Shown here: piece after piece, positions 19,960 to 33,152 of the stretch
How positions within the stretch are numbered: position 1 is the first letter of the stretch
Layout: each line of letters starts with the position of its first letter
Assembly (NCBI RefSeq): GCF_052324685.1
Contig: NW_027507065.1
Span: 62,001-126,000, forward strand
Length of the DNA stretch: 64,000 nt
Direction of reading: 5' to 3'
From: Brachyhypopomus gauderio
Lineage: Eukaryota > Chordata > Actinopteri > Gymnotiformes > Hypopomidae
Notes under the pieces: model-generated
What the model was told of the DNA's origin: nothing
The model's database searches: none
What the model saw: only the letters and a program-made list of their open reading frames with translations
Made by a program: the position numbers and the translations under genes

Positions 19960-21420
19960 AGACCGTAGGCCTTGCAAACCACAGTACCCCTTGAAGCGGT
20001 CAAGGGGATACGACCAGTCTTTGAGACATTGGGAAAGGGGGGGGTAATTGTTCCATATGCTAATTCACCAGTGGGAGTTCCAATTTTTTTCCTGAGTGAA
20101 AATTTAGGGAGCCTGGTGTACCGAGGAGTGGAGGTTGTTAAAAGCTCTCCAGGCGGTAAAATTTAGATGTGGTAGCAGGAGCCCCGTTGGTACCGAATCC
20201 CCTAACAGTTCTGTCACAAGTCTCACCTGACAGTAAGTGGGTTTTTTGTTGATTTGGCTAATGCCTTCTTTTCTGTACCGGCACATGCAAACTCACAGCT
20301 TTGGTTTGCTTTTAAGGTTGATGGTCAACCATACACTGTCACTCACCTAAGCTAAGGCTGTCGACAGGCCTTTAATGCATTTAAAAACAAGCGTTGCACA
20401 CATCCTTAACATTGGGCCTGGCTAACTCTGTATTTCTGTTTGTCCAAACAGCAGATGATAAGCGGCGACTGAGATCTATTCCCCAATGCCAGACCTGAGG
20501 GAGGTCTGGAGCTATTTGTGGACGGATCGGCATCACGTAATCCAGCAACAGAGAAAAACTGTGTGGGTTATGCAGGGATTTCGCAACACAGCACTGTTGA
20601 ACCTGGACCACTGTCAGGGCACCATTCGGCGCAGGCAGCTGAATTGGTGGCTCTGACTCAGGCATGCTGAGTGGTTCTAGGTAAAACAGTGGCGATTCGC
20701 ACAGGCAACAGGTATGCCTTTGAAGTAGTGCACGACTTCGGGGCTATCTGGACACACAGGGGGGTTCTCACTTCATTGGGGAAGTTGATCACACATCGGA
20801 AATCAATTGCTGAACTTCGTGATGCCATTCTCGTCCCGAAGCAAATAGCGGTATGTAAATGTGATGTATATATTCTGACAATAAAGATTCTGTTTCTTTG
20901 GGTAATGAACGGGCAGATTTGGCTGCAAAGCAAGCAGCTGGGCAGTCATTTAAGCAGGGTTTGGACACCATGTACACTCTGTGTGCTGATAACACCGTTG
21001 TTTCCACAACAGCTGAGATAAGCGAGCTCCAGAAGACAGCAACCGCCTCGGAGCTGTCTGCGTGGCAGCGGGCGGGTGCGGTGAAGCGGGGGGGCCTTTG
21101 GGTTGAGCCCAATGACAAACCGTTTCTTCCTGGGAGCATGTTTCCTGTGTATGCACGATTGACACATGGTAAAGATGATGTGTCAACAGGGGGGATGTAT
21201 GATAACAATGAGATCTTATTTGGCAGGCCGCCAAATACAGGCATCGGGTGAGAACGACCCTCTGCACCCACCACGAGCGAGTGCAATGATGCCATGTTGA
21301 TTTACTGTGCAAACCTGTCCTCTGTCTTGTCACAAGTTCACAGGGCGGTGAAAGAGGCGTTACCTAAGGTCCACAGCACGACCTGGAACGTGGATTCACG
21401 CTAGCCATTGCAAGAAGGTT
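19960..21420 (+). pseudogene. pol: Retroviral pol remnants (RT, RNase H, integrase pieces), unit 2
   Basis: Identifiable pieces in order: the RT start (AVKGIRPVFETLGKGGVIVP, about 19985-20050); a later RT block near 20210-20350 with the conserved phrases DLANAFFSVP and DGQPYTVT; RNase H from about 20510 (ELFVDGSAS, HHSAQAAELVALTQA) to GNERADLAAKQAAG near 20900; an integrase N-terminal zinc-binding remnant (ARLTHGKDDVSTGGM); then a jump straight to ILFGRPPNTGIG of the integrase C-terminal side; and finally WIHASHCKKVP near 21400. The YxDD box of RT and the integrase catalytic core are absent. Several stops and shifts separate the pieces. Confidence 0.8.
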
Positions 21421-21955
21421 CCAATACCTGAGCAGACGAAGAGCGGTCCTGAAGCATCCCAGCTTCTGTAGGGTGAAAGGAGGGTGTTTGGGCGCCTCAG
21501 TCGAGTGGGTGGAAGTGCAGTAAGGGCGTGACCCGCACTCCAAGCACAACGGCTGTCAAGAAGGGTCAACGATCACCCACCATGAACCCTGTGCTCTTGC
21601 TCATCCGGTGATGGAGCACAATGGCGATTGTTGTTGATGGTTTTCTGTGTGCCTTGTTTGCTGTCACTTCTGAGGAGTTGTGTCTTGCAGGCTGCAGACA
21701 CGGCGCTAAAACCTGAGGACCTCACGATGAGGACAGATGTCAAGGCTACAAATCTACCACCTGATGTTGATTCATTTACTGATGATGATGATGATGATGA
21801 TGATTTGGTTTGATTAACTTCATTGACCAATGTTGTATTCTGTTTGTAATCAGGTGTGAATTGTTTGACCATCCATGTACTTCCTGGAAATTATGCTACG
21901 ATCGAAAGCCTGTATTGGAGTGGTCTGTAGTCAATGTAATTTGTCCATAAAGGAC
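21421..21955. other. 3' internal region of the retrovirus; env not recognised, unit 2
   Basis: Only short frames occur. A GAT repeat at about 21780-21803 encodes an Asp run. If an envelope gene was once here, it has been almost completely deleted. Confidence 0.5.
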
Positions 21956-21969
21956 AAAAAGGAGGGAAA
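21956..21969 (+). promoter_or_regulatory. Polypurine tract, unit 2
   Basis: AAAAAGGAGGGAAA directly abuts the TG of the 3' LTR, the expected site of plus-strand DNA priming. Confidence 0.85.
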
Positions 21970-22564
21970 TGTGGTGGAAATTTGGTGATTTCCATTTAGA
22001 TCAGGCTTTCTTAGTATACGTTAAACACATTAGAAATAAGGTTTTTGCATATGTGTGTTAATCAAAGCACTAAAGTCATTCTGGTGACTTTAGTAGGCCT
22101 CAGAGATGTGTTTATGTGTGCCTGTCTGGGACATTTAATCTGATGTTCCTCTGGATGTTCCTAAACTGACCTCGCTGGAGACGCATAATCTCAGCTTGGA
22201 AAGGACTACGGCGACACTCAGTCTGCCATGCCATCACGAGGATGCTGAGCAGGGAGGGGGCACGCATCATATGCATCTGTCAAATCAGAGTTAATCACTC
22301 CTTACTTTGTCCAATCATATTTAGTTAATAACCGTGTGTTCACCTCGTGGACACCGTGTGTATTGATGATCAAGGGTATAAAGGATGAGAGTTCGGAATG
22401 GGGAATTAGCTCTCTCTGTGACTGACACGTGGGTGTTTGTAACGGAGATCTCAAGGGTTTAATCTATGTCTATGTTTAAATAAATCATTGTACTTATTAT
22501 CTAACCCAACTGCTTCTGACTTTTTTTGTACTCACCATTGAAGGGTTTCAGAATTTCTAAGACA
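21970..22564 (+). repeat. 3' LTR of the retrovirus, unit 2 (595 bp)
   Basis: Same length as the 5' LTR and one visible difference, C at 22443 against T at 17258. It is followed by the second ATGT target copy. Confidence 0.93.
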
Positions 22565-23385
22565 ATGTGTATATGCATATGTGTATTATTGTTATTATTA
22601 TTATTATTTGTCTACTGTCAACGTGTCATTATTTTGCCAGCACAAGTTCATTTAAAATTACATTGATTCTACAGGGCCTATGCTGACTTTTACTTGGCAA
22701 AGTTTGGTCATTCTCCTGTAGAGAAATTTGTTTGTTTGTTCAGCACCGAAAGCAAGTGTTTCCTGTAGGTAGTTGTTGATCCTTCAACAACTATAGCCAT
22801 TTTACGTGAATGTCGTCATCTCAGATGTGCATTGCTAAATTGCCAGTCATGCACAGAAAATTTCAGGATGCATGGCTTGAAATGACATTCAGTCTTTTGA
22901 ATTTGCGTTGTATTAACATCGTTTTTTGATAACATATTCAGGGGTAAGAGTAGGTAAATGCTGGCAGGTGCTGTCCTTGAATTTGAGGAAGTTGGTCCTG
23001 GAAAGTCATTGAAAGGTCCTTGAATTTTATGTTAACCAAGGTGTGGGAACCCTGTCTGACATTCCTGGCATATTAGCATCTGTAATAGAGGTTCTAAAAT
23101 AAAACAAACCAAGGAATATGGTATTGAAGTGAATCAATATGTTCCCCCAACTGTCTACTTCAGTTTGAGCCATGAATTATCATTTCCCTATATGTACAAC
23201 CTGAGATATCTAGTTTTATAGTGGACTATGTCGGGAATCTGAGGAATTTTTAAAATGTCCGCCTGGAATGTGTGCACAATAGAGTTAAAATGATCTAAAA
23301 AGATGAACTTCTGAACAAAAATACTGGATATGACTGATTCGTTTTTGATCAGTGTATCTTAATAATCCATCTACTGTCTTTGCAG

Positions 23386-23896
23386 GTTTGCAACCTACAA
23401 CCACCTGATGGCCTTCTGGGAACTGATTGAACCTGCAACACATCAGATGATACGGGTCACCAACTCCAAACCTACTTTCTTAATTGGAATGGCACCCCAT
23501 AGTGCCATAACCTTTGTGTCTGGACTCTATGCTGGGTCTATTAGTGACAGGGAGATGTTCAGACAGTCAGGAATTATTCCTCTACTTACCCATGACATGG
23601 CAATAATGGTGGATAAGGGCTTCCTGGTAGACGATCTTGTACCATGTAAGATCCACAGGCCAGTTTTCCTGAAAAGGTGCACACGAATGTCTGCACATGA
23701 CGTAAAACACACACAGTCCGTAGCCAGGCTCAGGGTACATGTTGAACGGTGCATCCGACAAGTAAAGGAGCACAAATTGTTTGACACCGTCATCCCCATG
23801 TCTATTTCAGGCAGCATAAATCAGCTATTTACTGTATCTTGTCTGCTTGTGAACTATCAGAATGGACCACTTGTAAAGACATGGAGCAAATTTTAG
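23386..23896 (+). CDS. DDE transposase C-terminal exon, unit 2
   Basis: The exon follows TTTGCAG at 23385. Protein sequence is as in unit 1 up to KTWSKF, then TAG instead of TAT. Exon 1 is at 15574-15647, so here the intron has grown to about 7.7 kb by the retroviral insertion. Confidence 0.8.
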
Positions 23897-24150
23897 AATG
23901 TATGCATTTAAATATCGAAAATATGTAAATATGTTTTGATGCTTTATTATTACTGGTCTTAATAACCTGCTGTAATAAACCTTGGCTTGGAGAATCAAAA
24001 ATCCTTCTCATATTTTTTTTATGTCTGCACTTAAAGGAAGACATAAAAACAGTGGAATTAATCCATTGACAGAAAAAACAAACAAATCACTTCTTAATGA
24101 ACAACAGATAATTAATCTGACACTATACAGGTAATCATTGTATTTATGTT

Positions 24151-24636
24151 TTACTGCAAACACTTTTGTATGTAATGGTAAAAGAAAAAATGATCCGCTT
24201 TTTCTCTAATGGTGTGCATCACTTCTTGATTTTTGTAAACTCGCTCAACTAGTGTGTCCTCCTGAGCACACACAACAAAATCACACCATTCTAAACCAGT
24301 CAAGAGGATCTGTCCCTGAACTTGCCAGCAGTACTTGTGTTGCCTCCGAAGTTTCAAAGCACCGCTTGACATTTTCAGATAGGGGCAGTCCACATAACTC
24401 TGAATGTTGGGGCATTTGACTTCTAAGAGTCCAAATGGTGGATTCTCAGAGGGATCGAAGATTACTCCATCAGGGGAACAACCCAGCCATGGAGCATCAG
24501 GGTGAATGACAAACCCACATGGTGAATAATTCACATTTTTCAGAATGCAGTACTCTTGAACTGCAACTGGCTCCATATGAATTCCTCCCCTCATGTCCTT
24601 GGTCTGGACAGTTCCCCTGTAGATTCTCTCTGCCAA
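24151..24636 (-). CDS. YqaJ-family nuclease domain, unit 2
   Basis: Identical protein to unit 1 in the 161-codon stretch, with the catalytic Asp, ExK and Gln motifs kept. Upstream it again runs into the hAT insertion. Confidence 0.8.
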   Translation of the reverse strand: MAERIYRGTVQTKDMRGGIHMEPVAVQEYCILKNVNYSPCGFVIHPDAPWLGCSPDGVIFDPSENPPFGLLEVKCPNIQSYVDCPYLKMSSGALKLRRQHKYCWQVQGQILLTGLEWCDFVVCAQEDTLVERVYKNQEVMHTIREKADHFFFYHYIQKCLQ

Positions 24637-24691
24637 ATTCTCTGCAGAAGTATGTCCTCGAACATGGTTTGCCTCATGGAAACGTGTAGAT

Positions 24692-25859
24692 CAGGCATGT
24701 CAAACTCAGTTTGGCTGTGGGGCCGGATCCAGACCTTCTGTTCTCAGGTGAGCCGGATCAGTAACTACAAATCAACTCCAAATATTTAGCTTTATTTTTC
24801 AGTACTATGCTTTATCATTCAGCCTACATTTTTAGCCTACCCTACATATTATAATCATGGATGAAAAGGGATCTTTTCTAAGCACAACACATTAAAACAA
24901 TGAAAAAAAAAAGATTTTCATGTTTGACGGTGAATGTGTTAACAACTGGTTTATTTTAACAGTTGAGTGAATGCAGTTTTATACCTGAAGCAACTCACCA
25001 CATTAACAAACTCAAGTGGGAGCTATGAAAAAAATATTTTCACCTTAATAGTCATACTGCTTTGAAATAAATAAAAAAAGAAATACAAATAAAAGTTATA
25101 GCAGTGCATGGGTAATAAAATTAGACTACATCAGATCAAACTACTAGGCTGGGCCTACTGAAGCTGAGAACATACTGCACAATATTAATTATCTTTAATA
25201 TGAAACCAGATGAATCTTATTTTTAATGATCTGTATTCATGAGTGCAAACAAATTTCGTGTCATCACACTTTTTTTCTCTCTCTCTCACTGCATTCCTGC
25301 AGTCTACTTGCTGCTGCTGGCTCCTGTAACTTGGCATCTTTTTGCCTTCACAAGTGCATCGATATTAGGTGTCAAATCCTGAGTAGCAGCACATTTAACA
25401 ATGTCATTCAAGTGTTTATTTGTTAACCTTGAGCGCTGCTTTGTTTTATTATTGTTCATTACAGAGAACACCTGTTCACAAAGATAAGTAGTCCCAAACA
25501 TGGATAGAACTTATGCAGCCATGGCTGTTAATTTGGGGTAACCTGGCACGAGATATTGATAAAACGTATTCATTTCCACGGACCCAAATTTATCCTTCAT
25601 AGCAGAATCGCTTCATAGCGGAATTGCATCCTTTGACTGAAGCTTTAACTCGTGTCAGTGCTGCATGCTGTCATTTACTGCCCTCTAGCGACCAGAGAGA
25701 GCATTTGATTTGTATTCATTTTTTAAAAATCACAACTTTTGATAGAAATGAGCTAGAGACTTGCTTCATTTTTTGACATACTCAGAAATTTATGCCGGGC
25801 CGTATTAAATAATCCAACGGGACGGGTCCGGCCCGCGGGCCCTATGTTTCACATGCCTG
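24692..25859 (-). mobile_element. Internally deleted hAT element, unit 2
   Basis: Same site, ends and dimerisation-domain remnant (25304-25501) as in unit 1. It was therefore present before the units multiplied. Confidence 0.85.
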
Positions 25860-26396
25860 CTGTACATGTTACTCTCATCTTTCTCAGACCATGCCATTCT
25901 TCACATCAACTCTGCTCCTGTGTTGCAGCTTCAATCCTCTGGCCCATGCTCAATCACACTTCCAGGGACTTAACATGCACTTCTTCCTCTTCTCACAAAA
26001 CATACGCACATTCTCATCGTCCCAGCCTATAGTTTTGGATAGCAAGGGGTGCTTCAGTGGGGGCACCTGGGATGTTCACAATTTCTCTCACTGCTGCTGG
26101 CTTATGATGGAATGAAACCACACTCCCTGCCTCTACAGGCCCAAAAGCACATTCAACTAATGGGACTGCAGTTCACATGCCCATTGTTGTAACCAGAGGG
26201 GCAATTACAGGACTAAAACTTCTTATAGACCTCTGACACTCTTAGCATGGCAACATTGGGCATTTCTCCATCCAAACGCTTTATAATGTGAACTTCTGAA
26301 AAATATTAAAAGCAAAAACGTGTATAACCATTAAATCAAATTACTGCCACAATATAATCTAAACTTCATTACACATCACATGGATCAAAGGTAATA

Positions 26397-27140
26397 TTTT
26401 TTTATTTTTTTATTTGCCTTTATTTAACCAGGTTAGTCCCTTGAGATACAAGATCCCTTTTACAAGAGAGACCTGGCCAAGAGAGACCGAGCAGCAGCAC
26501 AAATTACAACATTCAAGATACATTCAAAATCTCACATAAAATTTATTAAAACACGCACACACAGATGATCTGGACCTGACTGATTTTATCAGAGTCTTAA
26601 ATCTGTTCAAAGAAACAAGGTCCTTGATTTTTATATCAGCCTGTAACCGGTTCCATGTGTATGGAGCAGCAAAACTAAAAGCAGTCTTTCCTAGCTCTGT
26701 TCGAGCTCTAGGAACAGCAAGTTGCAAAAACTCACTCGAACGAAGACTGAGCAGACTTTGCCTTCTATTCAGAAGACAACATAAATAATTAGGCAAATTC
26801 CCAATTAGTGCTTTGTAAATAAAAACATACCAATGTGCAAAACGTCGTGCCTGCAACAAAGTCCAATTCACTTTTGTGTATAACAAACAATGATGAGTAA
26901 GAGGTCGACAGTTTGTTATAAATCGCAAAGCACTATGATACACACTGTCCAGTATGCTCAAACAGTGCACAGGAGCATTCATATACAAAATATCTCCATA
27001 ATCTAATACAGGCATGAACGTTGCTTCAACTAACTTCTTTTTTACAATAAAAGAAAAACAAGATTTATTTCTATAATAAAAACCTAACAAAAGTCTAAGC
27101 TTTTTAATTAGATGTTGAATATAAGGTTTAAAAGATAACT
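26397..27140 (-). mobile_element. LINE ORF2 C-terminal fragment, unit 2
   Basis: The frame ends at 26524. Unlike unit 1 it lacks the 11-bp duplication in the 3' UTR, and the adjoining TA tract is only 16 bp. Confidence 0.75.
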
Positions 27141-27158
27141 TATATATATATATATAAC

Positions 27159-28249
27159 CTCACACAGTCAGCAGTTGAATTCCTTGGTTTTCGAACCTCC
27201 ATTTCTCCAACGGGTCCCGGCTTCACACCCTAAAAGTAGGGACACATTTAGCACTGTTTTAATGGTGGCTACATATGGATGAACATACATGTGACATACA
27301 AACTGACATGCTAGGTAACTCGCTGCTCGGTGTCTGTGCAGCTTTGGACTGGGGGTACAGCAGGAATATCTAGCTGAGAATAGTGTGCAGTCTGATAAAG
27401 AAGGGCAACCAAATGATTGCACAGGGCACATCCTGCCACACAGGAGCAATGGGTGCTCACCAAAATGACAGGGCTCGAGTGTTTTAACACCATCTAAGGA
27501 GAAAAAATATATTAAAATATCTGTTAACATTTTATTGAACAGCAGTAATTGAGCAAAAATAAATAAGTCAGGTAAAGTTTCCCAAATTAGTTGACTGTAC
27601 ACATCCACTTTAATTCACTGAAGGTAGAGAGATAAAATATGTAGGCACATGCAAAAGCTTGGGCACCAAATACCATGTTTTATTGATGCTATAGATTTAG
27701 TCAATGTGATTAGTGAAGGGTGTGATTGGAGATGACCACACCTTCAATATTTAATCAGCTTTGCTTATATTATGGCAGTAATCTGATGTAGTGGTTATAC
27801 ACTTCTATACACTTGTACATTAAAGGAGTGGTTCCCAAACGTTTTCTGCCGTGCCCCCCATTAATAGATGAGAATAATTTTGCGCCCCCCACTGCGCCCA
27901 ATATTTTGTTGAGTGAGAACAGGATATTTTGTTTTGCCAGAACAGGAACAACTGTATGTGAAGTCCCTGGAAGTCTTATTCAGCAAAGACCACAGGATTA
28001 AGGCTGCTTTTGCTTCTTTAGTTCAGACTGCCATATTTAAATATCTTGCGAAAAAACAGTAATTGTTATGACTGATTAGTGCATGTTTGTACATACATAC
28101 ATACATACATATATACACAAACACTTGTGTGTGTGTGTGTGTAACCATTGATCCTACTCTCAAGTCATGTGGCTTTTCACTTTTCCTCATAGACCTATGA
28201 CAAACTGCCCTCACGCGGACCTCTCCTGTCACCTTGTTTTTCATTGACA
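27159..28249 (-). pseudogene. Upstream exons of the SWIM-YqaJ gene, unit 2
   Basis: Exons at 28158-28249, 27311-27493 (SWIM finger) and 27159-27229 (GVKPGPV exon), identical in layout to unit 1. Exon 1 is not found. Confidence 0.72.
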
Positions 28250-30634
28250 CTGTGCAGGGGGGAAGATGAATAAAAATAAAAATGTAATGATATGCTACTT
28301 ACACAGCAGCTTCATAGTTAGCTAGCTAAAACAAACATCTCAATAGTAAGTAATAGCTTGTGGTCTGTCAAGGTAAATTTATTGATACAATCACTAACGT
28401 TAACATGGATACAAGGAAGCGTTTGCTAACCATACTTTATTAGATGCAGCACAATATAACTAAAAAAAGATGGCTTAATTGTCAAATTTGATCAAGCCAG
28501 TCCAAAGACATTCACAGTTAGCTCGTTAGTTTCCTGTTTACTTCCTAGAAACGTCAGCGGGCGTCATATGCCGACTTGAAGCTGATTGGTTTATGCAAAA
28601 TAGTAATGCATTGTGGTAGCGAAATCTTATTTTTGCACAGGGAAAAATGGAATAATGTTTGAACAGTTAATGTAGAACTAGAATATATGTAATATAGGAC
28701 TATTCTGTTTCCTAAAATATATTTAGGTTAATATACTTTTTGGCATACCGTCCTCGAGACATATATGAATTTGCAGCTCTTTATATACTGCACATACCAT
28801 CTAAACCTGGTTGCCAGATTCGCGGTTTTCACTCCAAATTGGGCTTGTTTGAAACTCCTTCAAAGTTTTTCGTTTTTGGGCTACTTTTCACTTGGCCCAC
28901 CGCGGGAGTTACAAGTCAACAATAACAATCGATGGCGATATAATCCTTAAATAGTCTCAATTTTAACACTCTAACACTTTGGGCTACTTTTGGCTTCTGA
29001 CGGGCGCATTTTACACTGACTTTGGCCGGGATATTTATGCACGACCTGCCAACCCTGGCCACACTCGCTCGTGTTGACTGCAAGTGCACCAACTTGATCA
29101 GTCCACAGAGACAAGCCGGAGCCTTACAAGTGATTGGAAGCTCTTCTAACCAATAGTTTACTTCCTTCTGAAGCTAACCAGCCCTCATTTGCCATGATTG
29201 CTCAATTATATTTTTTTATTGAGCCCTCGGAAAGTCGCGCTTCATTTCCAATGTGGGTCCGCTAGCATAGCAACATAAGCTAACCGCTAACCTTTGCTAA
29301 CCTAAGCCAAGCTCCCCAGAACGCACTATTCGGCGAAACTGAAGCAGTCGTGGATTATTTTGTTCGTTTTTATTCTGATTGTGGATACTTTTGAACATAA
29401 ACCGATAACTTTTTATGGAATATATGAGCAATTTTCGGCATTTTCGCCAACCCGGAAGTGAGACCGTACACCCGCTACGACGCGACTCAGTGTACACGTG
29501 AGTAAAAATTGATAATTTTTCATAAGCGATATTGTACAAAATATATATTCTAATACTAAACATTAGATTATAGACAGTATTGGAGCTTTTGAGTGCTGGA
29601 GTACTCTGTATCGTGTCGGATGCTACCGGAGTTGGCTACGGTAGCTTGGCATAGCCTGTCGGACTATATTGGACATAAATATCATATCATAGGCCTACAG
29701 GGTTCCCACGGGTCCTTGAAATCCTTGAAAGTTTGTGAATCTGAAAAAATAAGTTCAAGGCCCTGGAAAGTTTTTGAAAACAGGCATAAAAGACAGCCGT
29801 CCTTGACGGTCCTTGAATATTTTAGAGGGTTTGAAATTTCACATGGATGAAGACCGCGGTCACAGAATAATAGGGCACAGTTGGTAAGGAAGTCAATATT
29901 TACAAAAGATTGCTATGAAAAAGATTGCCATGATGTTTTAAATTTCTCATCCTTTGTTGAAAAAATATGATCTGATATGAGTTGTTATAAAGATTTAAAG
30001 AAAGTCTGCAAAGTGATTCCTTTAACATTTTATATTCAGAGTTGACTGTTTCGATGCCCATGTTAAAAGTGAATGACTGTTGAGTTCAAGTGTAATAACA
30101 AGATTATCACTGATGGTATGAGACAAAAGATATAATAGATATTCTTTCAAGAAACATCCTAATAAAAATTATAAAACCACAAAGGCTTGTCAAATGGCTC
30201 ATGTCTTCTAAAGTAAAAGAGACTCATTTCAAAATAATAAATAAGATATATCCTGTAGCCATGTTTCTTGAAAGAAGAGTTAAACTTGATGTGGATTAAT
30301 GGACCTTTTTTAAGTCAGAAGATGAATCCCAGGAGCATATGTTTTTCCATCTCAATATTTACAAAGTTTTTGCATGGACACTAGAAACTGGATTAATCTC
30401 AAACTTCTTTCTTTTGATACCATTATACTTCAGTTCGAATTTCTCTGATTCCATAAATTCACTACCATAAGTGGAGTGGTTAAAAGGCTGTTCTCTTTAT
30501 GAATGAATATTATTCTTTATTAAGTAGATTTAAAAACTATGCTAGAATCATCTCACGCCAGATTTCTCTAGAAATCTATAGTTCTAATCTCATTATATGG
30601 CTTTGCTCCTCTGTTTTATGTATGTACTGTATGT

Positions 30635-31229
30635 TGTGGTGGAAATTTGGTGATTTCCATTTAGATCAGGCTTTCTTAGTATACGTTAAACACATTAGAA
30701 ATAAGGTTTTTGCATATGTGTGTTAATCAAAGCACTAAAGTCATTCTGGTGACTTTAGTAGGCCTCAGAGATGTGTTTATGTGTGCCTGTCTGGGACATT
30801 TAATCTGATGTTCCTCTGGATGTTCCTAAACTGACCTCGCTGGAGACGCATAATCTCAGCTTGGAAAGGACTACGGCGACACTCAGTCTGCCATGCCATC
30901 ACGAGGATGCTGAGCAGGGAGGGGGCACGCATCATATGCATCTGTCAAATCAGAGTTAATCACTCCTTACTTTGTCCAATCATATTTAGTTAATAACCGT
31001 GTGTTCACCTCGTGGACACCGTGTGTATTGATGATCAAGGGTATAAAGGATGAGAGTTCGGAATGGGGAATTAGCTCTCTCTGTGACTGACACGTGGGTG
31101 TTTGTAATGGAGATCTCAAGGGTTTAATCTATGTCTATGTTTAAATAAATCATTGTACTTATTATCTAACCCAACTGCTTCTGACTTTTTTTGTACTCAC
31201 CATTGAAGGGTTTCAGAATTTCTAAGACA
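30635..31229 (+). repeat. 5' LTR, unit 3
   Basis: TATAAA at 31042-31047, AATAAA at 31144-31149 and the U3 palindrome at 30734-30759 are all retained. The primer site is at 31233-31250. Confidence 0.93.
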
Positions 31230-31646
31230 TTTTGGCACCCCAGATGGGACTCCACGACTGAGGACGGCACACCTGAGGGGGAGACTAAGCGCTTAGCTCC
31301 TGAAGGCCTTACTTCAGTCAGCCAACGACAAATTCCGTTGAGCGGGACTCGCAGGTGTGTGTGCCTCCTCGGCGTCGGAGTTTTCCCAGGAACAGACGAA
31401 CATTTAAGTTAACTAAACCCTGGTGAGTACAAAGTGTTGATATAAACTTATTGCAGAGGTTGGGACTTCTCTCCTGGTGCGTGTATACACGGTTATGGTT
31501 ATCGGGCGGGGTAACTGAATGATTAAGTGTTTCACCCTCGGCTAGGAGTCGAGGAGCAGAGTATCAGGGAGAGTGAGAGTCAGGTTCTGCGTGAGTGTGA
31601 GTGTTGTGTGAGAGTTGTTATTTTTTTAAATCCACGAAGCAGCAAA

Positions 31647-33152
31647 ATGGGCGGATGTGGTAGTAGTCATACTGACAGGGAGGTCAGTGAGATACTGCAC
31701 GCACATCCTAGAATAAGGTACATGAAAGAACGGTATGGGCCCGAAAGTTTAAAACAATTTCACATGTGGGTAAAGAAATGTGATTTCCCAGAGGGAGGGA
31801 GTTTTAACATGAACCGAATTGCAGCATTAAAACGAAGTCTGATAAAAGAACAATATGATGGGTTCAAGGTAAACTGGGAAGCTTTTGACTTGTGGGAGAG
31901 GGAGGCGAAACGGCGGGATTATAGATTGCAAACACAAACTAAATATGAAGTTCAACGGGAACTTAAGAATCTCCAGTCTGTTAAGTGTGTTGCAGATCCA
32001 GACCTGGACGGATGTCCCAGGCGACCCCCAACCGCCCTGACGGCCCCACCCAACCCCACCGACGTCAAGCCCCAGGAACCAGTCAGACAAAACAAGCCTC
32101 CTCCAGCACGTCCAATCAGCCCAGTGGCTATGCACACAAGATCGCGAGACGGGCAAGACACAACTGCCGGACCAAGCCAAGGACGGATGGTCCACGTCAG
32201 CGAGCCGCCCCTGTCCCCTCTTCCGGAAACAACCAATGATCAGGTGATGTGCCCAATGGTAGAGGTGGCTGGTCAGGATGGGCCTATGCTTGTTATGAGA
32301 ACATGGACTGTTGCAGATTTACAGGAAGTGATGAAGCAGTTCAAGCTCCCTGGTGACATTGGGGGGCGTAAGTTTGCACATGAACTGGACATGTTTTGCC
32401 GTGAGTTCAGGCCGACGTCACATGAGCTGCGACGACTCCTGGGCCTGAAACTGGGAGTAGAGGTTACAAAGATCCAGATGGACTGGTCACTCAAGAACAT
32501 TCAGTTGGTCAACAGTGAGTGGTCACATGAAGGTAACAAACCGTATCGGACAATGTTACATGAACTATGTGCAGCAATACGGGATGCCTTTCCCCTTGTT
32601 ATGGATTTAACCAAAATAGCTATTTGTAAACAAAATGACTCAGAGACTGTGCAGGAGTACCTGTATCGACTCACCCAGGTGCATGATGCTCACTGCGGCA
32701 TGGACAAGCCCGACAGGATGGACAACGGGCCAATCACACCCTATGAAGCTCATTTGCGGAATGCTTTCATCAATGGACTGAAGCCGGAGATTTCCGAGAA
32801 GCTCAAGGACACTTGCATCACGTGGGAGACAGCCAAGATGGAAGTGATTGTGCAACATGCTATCCACGCGGAAAGGCGATGGAAGACGGTGAGTGCCTGG
32901 AAGCAAGACAAAGAACCGCGGCAAACACAACTTTCCATGGTTCGAGTGATGAGGGGCGATGAAAAAGGTAACTGTGCAGGAGGCAAAAGCGGGAAGGAGC
33001 AGAAGAGGACTAAAAAGGTGAAGAACCGCAGGAGAGATGATGACGACAACGCTTGTTACATCTGTGGAGAAGACGGACACTGGTCAAAGGAGTGTCCACA
33101 AAGACAGGATAAGCGGGAAAAGCAAGGTCGGCAAAGTCATGGTGGGGACTGA
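31647..33152 (+). CDS. gag: Retroviral Gag polyprotein, unit 3 (501 codons, open)
   Basis: Identical protein to the unit 2 copy, from the myristoylation-type start MGGCGSS to the CCHC knuckle. The in-frame extension after the TGA runs to 33470. Confidence 0.9.
   Translation: MGGCGSSHTDREVSEILHAHPRIRYMKERYGPESLKQFHMWVKKCDFPEGGSFNMNRIAALKRSLIKEQYDGFKVNWEAFDLWEREAKRRDYRLQTQTKYEVQRELKNLQSVKCVADPDLDGCPRRPPTALTAPPNPTDVKPQEPVRQNKPPPARPISPVAMHTRSRDGQDTTAGPSQGRMVHVSEPPLSPLPETTNDQVMCPMVEVAGQDGPMLVMRTWTVADLQEVMKQFKLPGDIGGRKFAHELDMFCREFRPTSHELRRLLGLKLGVEVTKIQMDWSLKNIQLVNSEWSHEGNKPYRTMLHELCAAIRDAFPLVMDLTKIAICKQNDSETVQEYLYRLTQVHDAHCGMDKPDRMDNGPITPYEAHLRNAFINGLKPEISEKLKDTCITWETAKMEVIVQHAIHAERRWKTVSAWKQDKEPRQTQLSMVRVMRGDEKGNCAGGKSGKEQKRTKKVKNRRRDDDDNACYICGEDGHWSKECPQRQDKREKQGRQSHGGD

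Larger units (their letters stand above)
16785..22564 (+). mobile_element. Endogenous retrovirus (class I-like), unit 2, 5,780 bp
   Basis: Complete LTRs flank a gag, a heavily deleted pol and no recognisable env. The target duplication is ATGT (16781-16784 and 22565-22568); unit 1 shows the empty site at 8642-8645. The two LTRs differ by one base as read by eye (17258 T, 22443 C). It sits in the same orientation as the host unit's transposase, inside its intron. The copy is young but cannot replicate on its own, since RT, integrase and env are largely missing. Confidence 0.92.
15354..29203. repeat. Tandem unit 2 (13,850 bp, with endogenous retrovirus)
   Basis: It matches unit 1 except for the 5.78-kb retrovirus, a short TA tract, absence of the 11-bp duplication, and point changes such as GATGAACTT (near 23303) shared only with unit 3 and CACCTTAAT near 25041, which is private. 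Confidence 0.97.
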
